From: Desulfovibrio sp.
GTDB taxonomy: Bacteria; Desulfobacterota; Desulfovibrionia; Desulfovibrionales; Desulfovibrionaceae
NCBI GenBank assembly: GCA_016208105.1
Contig: JACQYS010000022.1
Location: forward strand, 124,001 to 188,000
Direction: 5' to 3'
Length of the DNA stretch: 64,000 nt
In this document: positions 26,635-34,297 of the stretch, in pieces
Numbering within the stretch: position 1 is the stretch's first letter
How the letters are laid out: every line of letters starts with the position of its first letter
Made by a program: the position numbers and the translations under genes
Notes under the pieces: generated by a model
What the model saw: the letters and a program-made list of their open reading frames with translations, nothing else
The model's database searches: none
Told to the model about the DNA's origin: nothing

Positions 26635-28758
26635 ATGGCCGGCATCACGTCCCTTCTCAATATCGGCCAGAAGGCGCTGTTCGCCTCGCAGGTCGGTATT
26701 GAAGTCACCGGCCAGAACATAGCCAACGTCAATACCGAGGGCTATTCCAGGCAAAGGGTGATCTTCGAGGACTCTCTCTATGTCGATTCCCAGCCCGGCC
26801 AGATGGGAACGGGCGTCGATGCCGCGTCGATTATCCGGATGTTCGACAAGTTCATAGAGAGTTCCTACAACACCAAAGCCTCTTCCGCGGAACGCTACAA
26901 CTCGCTCTACCAGATGATGCGCTCTGTGGAGTCCACATTCAACGACGCCAGCGGAAGCGGCGTAGCCAAAGCGCTCAGCAAGTTCTTCACCGACTGGCAG
27001 AACCTGAGCCTGGACCCCGGCAGCTACCCGCAGCGCCAGAACGTCCTGTCCGACACCCAGTCCCTCATGTCCATCCTGGCTCAGGCCGATTCGGACCTGA
27101 ACACCATCTGGCAGCAGGCCAACAACTACATTGCTCAGGACGTGAATTCCCTGAACAGCCTGCTTAAGGACATCACGGACATCAACAAGCAGATCGTCAT
27201 CCACGACAACCCCCCGGGCAACAACGCCAACGGCCTCTACGACGAGCGGGCCCGGAAAATCCGCGCCCTGGCTCAGCTCATCGACGTGAACGTGGTGGAC
27301 AACGGCGGCGGAAACATGACGATCATGGACAGGGCCGGGCATACCCTGCTTGACGGCGTGAATTATTTCGAGCTCAAGCTCGAGAGCAACAAGGTGATCA
27401 AACAGCTGGTCACGGGCTCGAGCTTTGACGGCAACGTCTATTTCGGCGGCACCGACAACTTCGAATATACCGTCAAGGTGACCCAGGACGGCGACGTCTC
27501 TTCGGGCTCCTCCGCGGCGCAGTTCCAGGTGTCCTTGGATGGCGGAGTCACCTGGCTCAGGAGCGACTCGGGAGCCATCAAGACCTTCTACGCGCGCCCG
27601 GAAAGCCTCTCGGTGAACGCCGGGAACTTGAACATTTATTTCGGCCAGAATTCCAACTCGACCATAACGCCCACCGGAATGCTCCAGGCGGGCGACAAGT
27701 TCACCATCGTGCCCAAGTCCGGGTTGTTCTGGTACACGTCCGCGGCCACGCCCATCAACGTGACCCCGCAGATATACATGAACGGCGAGGACAACATGAC
27801 CCGGGTAACCGGGGGCAGCCTGGCCGGAAATTTCCAGCTCAGGGACTACAACATCGGGCGCTACAGGGAACGCCTCGACGCGATGGTCAAGACCCTCATC
27901 TGGGAGACCAACCGCATCCACAGCCAAGGTTCGGGGACCAAGATGTTCACCGACGTGACCGGCACCTACCAGGTCAGGTCGGCCGATGTGGCCCTGGGGT
28001 CCGACTCCTCGAACCTGACCTTCGCCTCCAAGCTCACTTCGGGCGCGTCCATGATGTACGTGTACGATTCCTCGACCGGGCAGCTGGTATCCAACAGCTT
28101 CCTGGATTTCGACTCGACCCAGGGCGGACTCCAGCTCTTCAACCCGCACCTGCACACCCTCTCGGACGTGGCCGGAGCCGTGAACAACACCTTCGGCAAC
28201 TTTCTTACCGCCACCGTGGTCAACAACGAGCTGCAGATAAACGCCAAGGCCGGGTATACGTTCGGATTCGGCACCGATGCCACGGGGCTGTGGGCGGCGC
28301 TTGGAATAAACACCTTCTTCGCTGGCGACACCGCCCGCACCATGATCATAAACCCCAAGTGCGGAGCGGACTCCGGATTCGTCAACGCGGGTCACATAAA
28401 CGGAGCGGCCGAGTCGAACCAGGGCGACAACATCACTGCGCTCAACATCGCCGCGCTTCGCACCAAGGCCGTGACCATAGGCACGTCCATAGACGCCCCC
28501 ACCACCCAGTCCATCCAGGCATACTACGCCAGTCTGGTGGGCGTTGTGGGAGCGGACACCGAAAGCGCCCAGTTCAACTATTCCTATGAAAGCTCGTTGG
28601 CCAATGATCTCAAAAACCGCCAACTGGAAGTATCCGGCGTGAACCTGGATGAAGAAATGTCCAACCTGGTAAAGTTTCAGCACTCTTACCAGGCTGCCGC
28701 AAAAATGATCTCCGCGGCCGACCAGATGTGGCAGACCGTGCTGGGACTCAAACAATAA
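26635..28758 (+). CDS. flgK: Flagellar hook-associated protein 1, FlgK
   Basis: 707 residues, over 150 longer than E. coli FlgK. The N-terminal signature is NIGQKALFASQVGIEVTGQN followed by IANVNTEGYSRQRV, and the C-terminal one is SGVNLDEEMSNLVKFQHSYQ with AAAKMISAADQMWQT. The extra length is in the exposed central part. It includes a segment near residues 280-375 with an Asp-box motif SLDGGVTW (Ser300-Trp307) that resembles two segments in FlgL. FlgK forms the first junction zone between hook and filament. Confidence 0.96.
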   Translation: MAGITSLLNIGQKALFASQVGIEVTGQNIANVNTEGYSRQRVIFEDSLYVDSQPGQMGTGVDAASIIRMFDKFIESSYNTKASSAERYNSLYQMMRSVESTFNDASGSGVAKALSKFFTDWQNLSLDPGSYPQRQNVLSDTQSLMSILAQADSDLNTIWQQANNYIAQDVNSLNSLLKDITDINKQIVIHDNPPGNNANGLYDERARKIRALAQLIDVNVVDNGGGNMTIMDRAGHTLLDGVNYFELKLESNKVIKQLVTGSSFDGNVYFGGTDNFEYTVKVTQDGDVSSGSSAAQFQVSLDGGVTWLRSDSGAIKTFYARPESLSVNAGNLNIYFGQNSNSTITPTGMLQAGDKFTIVPKSGLFWYTSAATPINVTPQIYMNGEDNMTRVTGGSLAGNFQLRDYNIGRYRERLDAMVKTLIWETNRIHSQGSGTKMFTDVTGTYQVRSADVALGSDSSNLTFASKLTSGASMMYVYDSSTGQLVSNSFLDFDSTQGGLQLFNPHLHTLSDVAGAVNNTFGNFLTATVVNNELQINAKAGYTFGFGTDATGLWAALGINTFFAGDTARTMIINPKCGADSGFVNAGHINGAAESNQGDNITALNIAALRTKAVTIGTSIDAPTTQSIQAYYASLVGVVGADTESAQFNYSYESSLANDLKNRQLEVSGVNLDEEMSNLVKFQHSYQAAAKMISAADQMWQTVLGLKQ

Positions 28759-28768
28759 GGAGGGCGTC

Positions 28769-30319
28769 ATGGCTATGCGCGTCGCCCAACAGATGATCTA
28801 CTCATCCAGCCTGGGCTACATGAACACCTCCCTGAGCCAGCTCATGGAGTCCAATCTGCAGGCCGCCAGCCAGAAGAAGGTCAACAGGCCTTCCGACGAC
28901 CCCGTGGGCATGAGCCGCATATTGAGCTACCGGGACAACCTGAACGCCATCGACCAGTACAAGACCAACATTTCCATGGCCGAAGGGTGGCTCAACCTGG
29001 CCGACAGCACCCTGATCCAGATGAATACGGTCGTCACCCGGGTCAAGGAATTGGCGGAGCAGGCCGCGACCGGCACCCTTTCAGCCGACAACAGGTCCGA
29101 AATAGCCTCCGAGGTCAGGCAGCTGTTCAGTCAGCTTGTGGGAATGGCCAATACCCAGTTTGACGGAAAGGCCATTTTCGCCGGGCACAAGACGGACACC
29201 AATCCCTTTACCGAAGCCCTCTGGCTGACCACGAACCAGCAGGGTGTGGTCTCCAACGCCGGGTTCAAGATCAATGGCTTCAACCAGACCACGACCCTGG
29301 TTCAATTCACGACTTCCGGCCTGCTCTCCAACGGTTCTCCGTTCCGCTATTCAACTGACGGCGGCTCCACCTGGACCCAGGGAACCGTGGTGGATCCGGG
29401 AGCTCCGGAGAGGCTCCAGCTGTCGCTCGGAGGAGTGAGCCTGGAACTCGACAGGAACACGAGCGTCGTTGCCACCAGCGCCACCAACACCAACGACACC
29501 AACGGAACATGGATGTGGATAAGGCCCACCGCCCAATACACGGGAGACGACGAGGACACGATCACCGTCGATCCCCTGCAGGGCATGGGGTCCACCGTGA
29601 CCGGTTCGGCCATGGGGTCTTTCAACAGCAACGTCATAGTGCGCGTGGACCAGACCACCACCCTGGCATCCAGGGTGACCTACTCGTACAGTCTGGACGG
29701 AGGGGCGACCTGGAAGGTGTCCAACTCGTCCACTCCGGACAATACCGCCAGCTCGGCCAGCCTGAACCTTCCCGGCGGCGTTTTGACCCTGCATTCAAAT
29801 GGCGGGAACCAACTCACGGCCGGGAGCATGTTCGTTGTCCGCCCGCGCAAGGGCATAATAAATTACGACATTTCGCCAACGGAACGCATCGCGGTAAACG
29901 GCATAGGCAAGAACATCTTCGGCGGCGTCTACCAGGACCCGGCGAGCAACTCCGCCAGGCCAGTGGTCATAGCGGGGTACTCCAACGCCACGAACCTCTT
30001 TGAAACCGTGGGCAAGCTGGTGGGCTATCTGGAGACCAACAACCAGTCGGGAGTGCAGCAGGCCCTGGCGGATCTCAGATCATCAAGCCAGACGGTTCTC
30101 AATTACGCGGCGGACGTGGGTGCGCGCGAGAACAGGCTGGTGGTGGCCACAGGCGTGCTCACCAATCTCTACGACAACCAGACCGAGCAGCTTTCGAACA
30201 TCGAAGACGTGGACATCTCCGCGCTGATGACCAAACTCGCCCAGCAGCAGCTTGCATATCAGTCGGTACTTAAATCCACTTCGATGATCATGAACTTGAG
30301 CTTGATGAACTATCTCTAG
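28769..30319 (+). CDS. flgL: Flagellar hook-associated protein 3, FlgL
   Basis: 516 residues, well above the usual about 320. The flagellin-like N-terminus (NLQAASQKKVNRPSDDPVGM, NISMAEGWLNLADSTL) and C-terminus (VGARENRLVVATGVLTNLYD, ALMTKLAQQQLAYQSVLKST) are conserved. The insertion holds two related modules, with Asp-box motifs STDGGSTW (from Ser195) and SLDGGATW (from Ser308). FlgL is the second junction protein. GGAGG precedes the ATG. csrA follows after 71 bp. Confidence 0.95.
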   Translation: MAMRVAQQMIYSSSLGYMNTSLSQLMESNLQAASQKKVNRPSDDPVGMSRILSYRDNLNAIDQYKTNISMAEGWLNLADSTLIQMNTVVTRVKELAEQAATGTLSADNRSEIASEVRQLFSQLVGMANTQFDGKAIFAGHKTDTNPFTEALWLTTNQQGVVSNAGFKINGFNQTTTLVQFTTSGLLSNGSPFRYSTDGGSTWTQGTVVDPGAPERLQLSLGGVSLELDRNTSVVATSATNTNDTNGTWMWIRPTAQYTGDDEDTITVDPLQGMGSTVTGSAMGSFNSNVIVRVDQTTTLASRVTYSYSLDGGATWKVSNSSTPDNTASSASLNLPGGVLTLHSNGGNQLTAGSMFVVRPRKGIINYDISPTERIAVNGIGKNIFGGVYQDPASNSARPVVIAGYSNATNLFETVGKLVGYLETNNQSGVQQALADLRSSSQTVLNYAADVGARENRLVVATGVLTNLYDNQTEQLSNIEDVDISALMTKLAQQQLAYQSVLKSTSMIMNLSLMNYL

Positions 30320-30332
30320 AGTAAGGCATTCG

Positions 30333-30361
30333 TTGACAAGCATCGGTACGCGCTCTAGGGT
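30333..30361 (+). promoter_or_regulatory. Putative sigma-70 promoter and leader of csrA-fliW
   Basis: A perfect TTGACA (30333-30338) is followed after 17 bases by TAGGGT (30356-30361). The -10 match is poor (three of six). GGTAC...GTACC (30346-30363) forms a small inverted repeat around it. The leader to the ATG at 30391 holds GGAAGGA and GGGA, possible CsrA-binding motifs overlapping the ribosome-binding site. Confidence 0.4.
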
Positions 30362-30390
30362 ACCCGACATCGGAAGGATACGAGGCGGGA

Positions 30391-30630
30391 ATGCTTATAC
30401 TGACACGTCGTCCTGGGGAATCCATCCACCTGGGTGACAAAATAAAAATTACCGTTCTTGGTGTGCAGGGAAAGCAGATCAAGATTGGCCTGGATGTGCC
30501 TCAGGAAATGCCTGTGTATAGAGAAGAAGTATACCTGCGTGTGCTCGAACAGAACCGCATGGCACTTGAAGCGGATCAACAAGACGTTCTCGCGGCGGCG
30601 GCATTATGGCAAAAAAGCAAGAACGAGTGA
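30391..30630 (+). CDS. csrA: Carbon storage regulator CsrA
   Basis: 79 residues, including the full CsrA fold: [20 protein letters not shown], then [20 protein letters not shown] and [10 protein letters not shown]. The key RNA-contact residues Leu4, Arg6/7 and the distal Arg in YREE are present. The C-terminal about 25 residues (alpha-helical, Gln/Ala-rich) are longer than in E. coli. CsrA represses translation by binding GGA in leaders. The gene overlaps fliW by 25 bp, which matches the FliW-CsrA partner switch that couples flagellin export to its translation. Confidence 0.97.
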   Translation: MLILTRRPGESIHLGDKIKITVLGVQGKQIKIGLDVPQEMPVYREEVYLRVLEQNRMALEADQQDVLAAAALWQKSKNE

Positions 30631-31061
30631 TCCAGAGCCGAATAGGCAAGCTGATCATCCCTGCCGAGCGGATACTGCATTTCCCCCGGGGGATCATTGG
30701 TTTTGAGAGCGAGCGTGAATTCACCTTGGTGAAGATCAAGGAAGATTCGCCCTTTCTCATACTGCAGAGCATGAACGATCCTCGCCTGGGACTCATGGTG
30801 GTAGACCCCTACAGCTTCATCCAGGACTACGATGTGGTGGTGGGTGATGCCGAGCGCAAGCTCCTGCGCATCGAGAACATACGCCAGGTCATGGTGCTGG
30901 TCACCGTCACCATCCCTCCAGGCAGGCCAGAAGACACCACCCTCAACCTCACCGGACCTGTGGTAATCAACATGCAGGCCCGCATCGGCCTCCAGGTTCC
31001 CCAGACGGACGCCAAATACCTGACCCATTTCAAGCCTGGAGAGTTGTTGGAAAATAAATAG
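30606..31061 (+). CDS. fliW: Flagellar assembly factor FliW, CsrA antagonist
   Basis: 151 residues. Conserved pieces are [40 protein letters not shown] and [20 protein letters not shown] with [13 protein letters not shown]. FliW binds CsrA allosterically and is released by cytoplasmic flagellin. The start lies inside csrA (25-bp overlap), so the two are co-translated. A strong terminator follows at 31091. Confidence 0.97.
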   Translation: MAKKQERVIQSRIGKLIIPAERILHFPRGIIGFESEREFTLVKIKEDSPFLILQSMNDPRLGLMVVDPYSFIQDYDVVVGDAERKLLRIENIRQVMVLVTVTIPPGRPEDTTLNLTGPVVINMQARIGLQVPQTDAKYLTHFKPGELLENK

Positions 31062-31090
31062 CGAAAGCTGTTTTGCTGCTCTGGAATGTG

Positions 31091-31122
31091 AAACCGGGCG
31101 CCCGATGGCGCCCGGTTTTTTT
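31091..31122 (+). terminator. Intrinsic terminator of the flagellar/csrA-fliW operon
   Basis: AAACCGGGCGCC (31091-31102) and GGCGCCCGGTTT (31107-31118) form a perfect 12-bp stem with loop CGAT, followed by TTTT. It starts 30 bp after fliW. Confidence 0.95.
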
Positions 31123-31224
31123 GTTCAGATCGCTCTGTACGGGAAGGGCCGAAACGTATCAGGTCCGAACCTTCAATGCTTTGACGCGCAAGAGGCGCGG
31201 CGGAGGGCCGGTCTTGCGCCGGGA

Positions 31225-32109
31225 CTAGAACACCACGGTCTTGTTGCCGTCGATGATTATGCGGTCCTCCAGGTGGGCCTTCACCGCGCGGGCCAGCACC
31301 TGTCGCTCCAGGTCCCTGCCCAGGTCTTTCAAGTCTTCCACTCCGTGCCTGTGGGACACGTGGGCGACGTCCTGGGCGATTATCGGGCCAGCGTCGAGTT
31401 CTTCCGTGACGTAATGGGCGGTGGCCCCGATGATCTTCACCCCTCGGTCGAATGCCTGATGGTAGGGCGCAGATCCGACAAAGGCTGGCAGGAAGGAGTG
31501 GTGGATGTTTATGACAGGACCTGGTGCCTGAGATATGAAATCAGCCGAGAGTATTTGCATGTAGCGAGCCAGCACAACTGCGTCGGCATGTCCGGCCAAG
31601 TGCTCGAGGATGGCGTTTTCCGCGCCTTGTTTGCCTTCAGTATCCCGTGGCACCGGGACGTGGTGAAACGGCACCCCGAACCGCTCAACTTCATGACGAA
31701 GGTCGGGGTGATTGCTGATAACCATGGACAGCGAGCATGGGAGCTCCCCACGGGAAACACGCCAGAGAAGCTCCATCAGGCAGTGCTCGTGGCGCGACAC
31801 CATGATCGCCAGTTTCTTTGGGGGCCAGGCGTAGTAGATGCCCCAGCGCATCTCGAAAGGCTTTGCCACAACCCTGTCAAAGGCGGACATGAGAGCCTCA
31901 CGGCCCAGGTCAAGGTTGGGGGTCTGGAATTCAAGGCGCATGAACAGCGTTCCGCCTTCGGGGTCGGTGGAATGCTGGTCGAGCTGGGTGATGTTGGCGC
32001 CGTGGGTGAAAATGAACTGGCTCACAGCTGCAACGATGCCGGGTCGGTCCGGGCAAGTAATGAGCAGTCTGGCTGTTGTGCGAAGGGACGGGGTGGAATC
32101 GGTTCTCAT
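31225..32109 (-). CDS. purU: Formyltetrahydrofolate deformylase PurU
   Basis: 294 residues. The N-terminal ACT domain ([20 protein letters not shown]) is followed by a formyltransferase-type domain with [10 protein letters not shown], the catalytic [11 protein letters not shown] (Asn, His) and [13 protein letters not shown] (Asp). PurU hydrolyses 10-formyl-THF to formate and THF. It stands alone on the minus strand between the flagellar operon and flgM. In a sulfate reducer it could balance one-carbon pools or supply formate; that is inference. Confidence 0.96.
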   Translation of the reverse strand: MRTDSTPSLRTTARLLITCPDRPGIVAAVSQFIFTHGANITQLDQHSTDPEGGTLFMRLEFQTPNLDLGREALMSAFDRVVAKPFEMRWGIYYAWPPKKLAIMVSRHEHCLMELLWRVSRGELPCSLSMVISNHPDLRHEVERFGVPFHHVPVPRDTEGKQGAENAILEHLAGHADAVVLARYMQILSADFISQAPGPVINIHHSFLPAFVGSAPYHQAFDRGVKIIGATAHYVTEELDAGPIIAQDVAHVSHRHGVEDLKDLGRDLERQVLARAVKAHLEDRIIIDGNKTVVF

Positions 32110-32234
32110 CCGGAAAAACTATCGGAAAGGAGCGGGGAAATCCACTTGTGGTGCGGGGGGAGCGTGATGGGTGCGGTGCTTGGCCGGGACGGCCGGTTGA
32201 ACCACCCCGGGACGGTCGTCCTGGGTGTTGAGGC

Positions 32235-32293
32235 GAAAAAAAACAGGCATGAAAGCTCGCCAAGCGAGGATAATTAATCCAAGCTTGGCGAGC
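32235..32293 (-). terminator. Probable terminator of the flgM transcript
   Basis: An 11-bp perfect inverted repeat, GCTCGCCAAGC (32255-32265) with GCTTGGCGAGC (32283-32293), has an AT-rich 17-base loop. On the minus strand it is followed after 14 bases by a run of eight T. It lies 46 bp after the flgM stop. Confidence 0.6.
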
Positions 32294-32339
32294 GAGAGTG
32301 CCTTTTCATGGTTGGCCGCCTCCCGGACGGCAAATTGTT

Positions 32340-32660
32340 CTAGCGCAGGAAGTCGAGTTCGCCTTCGACCATTTTTTCGGCGATACGCCGTGAATCCAGG
32401 TTGTACGTGCCCGCCTGAACCTGATTCTTAAGCGCCTCGACCCTGTCAACCCGGACGTCTGGGCTCTCCGCCGCCACCTTGGCGGCTTCGGCCACCAGTT
32501 TGGAGTCGGAGGAAACAGACACCCTGTCTCCAGTGGCGGCTTGGCTCTTGGCTTTTGCCTTGGCTTTGTCAGCCTTGGCGGTCGCTTCGGAACCTTCGCC
32601 CTTGTCCACCTTGGACTGTGCGTACGGGTTTGCTCCTCCCAAAATCTTTTTGATGTCCAT
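32340..32660 (-). CDS. flgM: Anti-sigma-28 factor FlgM
   Basis: 106 residues from the ATG at 32660 (GGAGGGG upstream). The start MDIKKILGGANPYAQ is typical of deltaproteobacterial FlgM. A Lys/Ala-rich disordered part follows, then the conserved region DRVSVSSDSKLVAEAAKVAA, VRVDRVEALKNQVQAGTYN and the C-terminal helix RRIAEKMVEGELDFL that binds the flagellar sigma factor. It is held in the cytoplasm until hook completion and then exported. It is second in a two-gene unit behind a sigma-28-like promoter (33222). Confidence 0.93.
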   Translation of the reverse strand: MDIKKILGGANPYAQSKVDKGEGSEATAKADKAKAKAKSQAATGDRVSVSSDSKLVAEAAKVAAESPDVRVDRVEALKNQVQAGTYNLDSRRIAEKMVEGELDFLR

Positions 32661-32773
32661 GATCCCCTCCCCGACGGCTTCTGCCGCCGAGATGCCTCGC
32701 AAGACTCCGTTTCCGGTAAGGGCCCTCTCCCCAGATGGCCTGACTTGCTGGCACTCTTGCGGGCTTTAGCCCG

Positions 32774-33193
32774 CTAAAGCATCGTTTCGTCGACCTTTTC
32801 GAGTGCGATGTGCCAGAGCTTCTCCAACACCTTCGCCCGCTCGGCGCCGGTCACTTCGACCGCGTTTTTTTCACCCGGGACCCGAAAGATCTGCAAGTCC
32901 TGTTCCTCGGGAGGGTAGGCGAAAAGGAACTTCGTGCGAAACGCGGTTTCCAACTCTCGAAGTATTTCCTCCACGACTGGATTGTCGGAACCTGTGACGA
33001 TCAGACTCTCGACAATTTCAGCAGCCACTTTGTGCACCAGTTCGCGGCGCTTGGCTTCGCGGGAGATTTCGATCTGGTCCTCCGCCCCGGCCGCCCGAAG
33101 CGAACGCCTGTATCGTGCCAGCCGTCTGGCCGTCGTAACCTGCCGCCCGTAGGTGCGAAGCATGTTTCGGAGCAGGGCGGGGTTCGCAGCCAT
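32774..33193 (-). CDS. Conserved hypothetical protein encoded upstream of flgM
   Basis: 139 residues, basic and helical at the N-terminus (NMLRTYGRQVTTARRLARYR), with no signal peptide or membrane segment. The middle segment DQIEISREAKRRELVHKVAA resembles the DxVxxSxxAK start of the FlgM conserved domain. The second half contains FLFAYPPEEQDLQIF and a helical end. GAGGAG precedes the ATG. It shares a promoter with flgM (114-bp gap, with a GCGGGCT/AGCCCGC hairpin at 32759-32774 overlapping its stop). A role in flagellar regulation is likely by context only. Confidence 0.75.
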   Translation of the reverse strand: MAANPALLRNMLRTYGRQVTTARRLARYRRSLRAAGAEDQIEISREAKRRELVHKVAAEIVESLIVTGSDNPVVEEILRELETAFRTKFLFAYPPEEQDLQIFRVPGEKNAVEVTGAERAKVLEKLWHIALEKVDETML

Positions 33194-33221
33194 TCTCGAT
33201 TCTCCTCGCTCGTCACGTACT

Positions 33222-33249
33222 CTATCGGTCAGTAACAGTGAAGTCTTTA
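33222..33249 (-). promoter_or_regulatory. Putative sigma-28 (FliA) promoter for the flgM unit
   Basis: On the minus strand TAAA(GACT) at 33249-33246 and ACCGATAG at 33229-33222 are separated by 16 bases, close to the TAAA-N15-GCCGATAA consensus. The -10 matches at six of eight positions. It lies 28 bp before the start codon at 33193. Confidence 0.65.
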
Positions 33250-33338
33250 GGGTGGCTTTTAAAAAAAGCCATATCCATTTTTGCCAGTAATGCCGGATAC
33301 GTCTTGAAGCCAGGTCCGCTTTGCTCTAGACACGCGCT

Positions 33339-34202
33339 ATGCAACCAGCGGTGCGCGATGTTCTCGTGGTGGTCAAGGCCGGGGACGAAAAGGCCCGGGC
33401 AATGGCTCAGCAACTTCTCTCCTGGCTTTCCGGCCTCGGGTCCTCGGGACGCGTGGTGGAAAACCGCACGGACCAGGAAGGGTGTTTCGACGCGTTCTGC
33501 CTGGTGGGAACCCTGCCCAGGCCGCAGCTCGCCGTTGTTCTGGGCGGCGATGGAACCATGATCAGCGTGGCCCGCAAGCTGGCCGGCGAGTCGGTGCCGC
33601 TTCTGGGAATCAATCAGGGCCGGCTGGGTTTTCTGACCCAGCTCACTGCCGAGGACTGGCAGGAGCCGCTGAAACAGGTGATAGTGAAGGGTTTCTCCGT
33701 TGGCCAGCTCATCATGCTCGCCTGCGAAGTGGCCCGCGACGGCAGGCAGGTTTTTTCCAGCGGCGCGGTGAACGACGTGGTTGTGCGCGGGTCCATGGCC
33801 CGGCTCATCAAGGTCGGCGTCGTATTCGGCGGAGAAAAGCTGGGCGGCTTCCGGGCCGACGGCATGGTGGTGGCCACGCCCACGGGCGCAACCGCCTATT
33901 CCATGAGCGCGGGCGGGCCGCTGGTCCACCCGGATCTTCGGGTGCTCACCCTTACCCCCATCTGTCCGTTCCTGTGCGACTTCAGGCCAATGGTTCTCCC
34001 CACCGACCGTCCGCTTGACCTTGGAGTGGAGGAGGCCACCGCGGATGTCGTGCTCACCTGCGACGGGCAGTCCACCTTCCCCCTGAAGCCAGGCGACTGG
34101 ATAAGGGTGCGCCAGGCCCCGCATTCGCTCAAGCTCGTGGCCGTGGGCAGGCATACCTATTTCAACAAGCTTTTGGATAAGGGATTCATCAGGGAACGTT
34201 GA
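33339..34202 (+). CDS. nadK: NAD kinase
   Basis: 287 residues. The phosphate-binding motif GGDGT is at residues 69-73, followed by LLGINQGRLGFLTQL and the AVNDVVVRG and GFRADGMVVATPTGATAYSM blocks (the latter as GFRADGMVV and ATPTGATAYSM) that hold NAD. It phosphorylates NAD to NADP using ATP or polyphosphate. The ATG at 33339 has no obvious ribosome-binding site; a GTG five codons in is possible. It is divergent from the flgM unit. Confidence 0.97.
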   Translation: MQPAVRDVLVVVKAGDEKARAMAQQLLSWLSGLGSSGRVVENRTDQEGCFDAFCLVGTLPRPQLAVVLGGDGTMISVARKLAGESVPLLGINQGRLGFLTQLTAEDWQEPLKQVIVKGFSVGQLIMLACEVARDGRQVFSSGAVNDVVVRGSMARLIKVGVVFGGEKLGGFRADGMVVATPTGATAYSMSAGGPLVHPDLRVLTLTPICPFLCDFRPMVLPTDRPLDLGVEEATADVVLTCDGQSTFPLKPGDWIRVRQAPHSLKLVAVGRHTYFNKLLDKGFIRER

Positions 34203-34297
34203 TGCGCTGTGGAAGGAAAACGGAATACTTACGCTAAGCGCGGGTATAACCCTCCATATCGTTTGACTTCTTACAGGATTGACCCCATCAGAGAACG

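Noticed and set aside
32755-32775. A sigma-54 promoter at CTGGCACTCTTGC near the flgM partner gene
   Set aside because: The GG and GC doublets are only 9 bases apart instead of 12, and it lies on the wrong strand for flgM.
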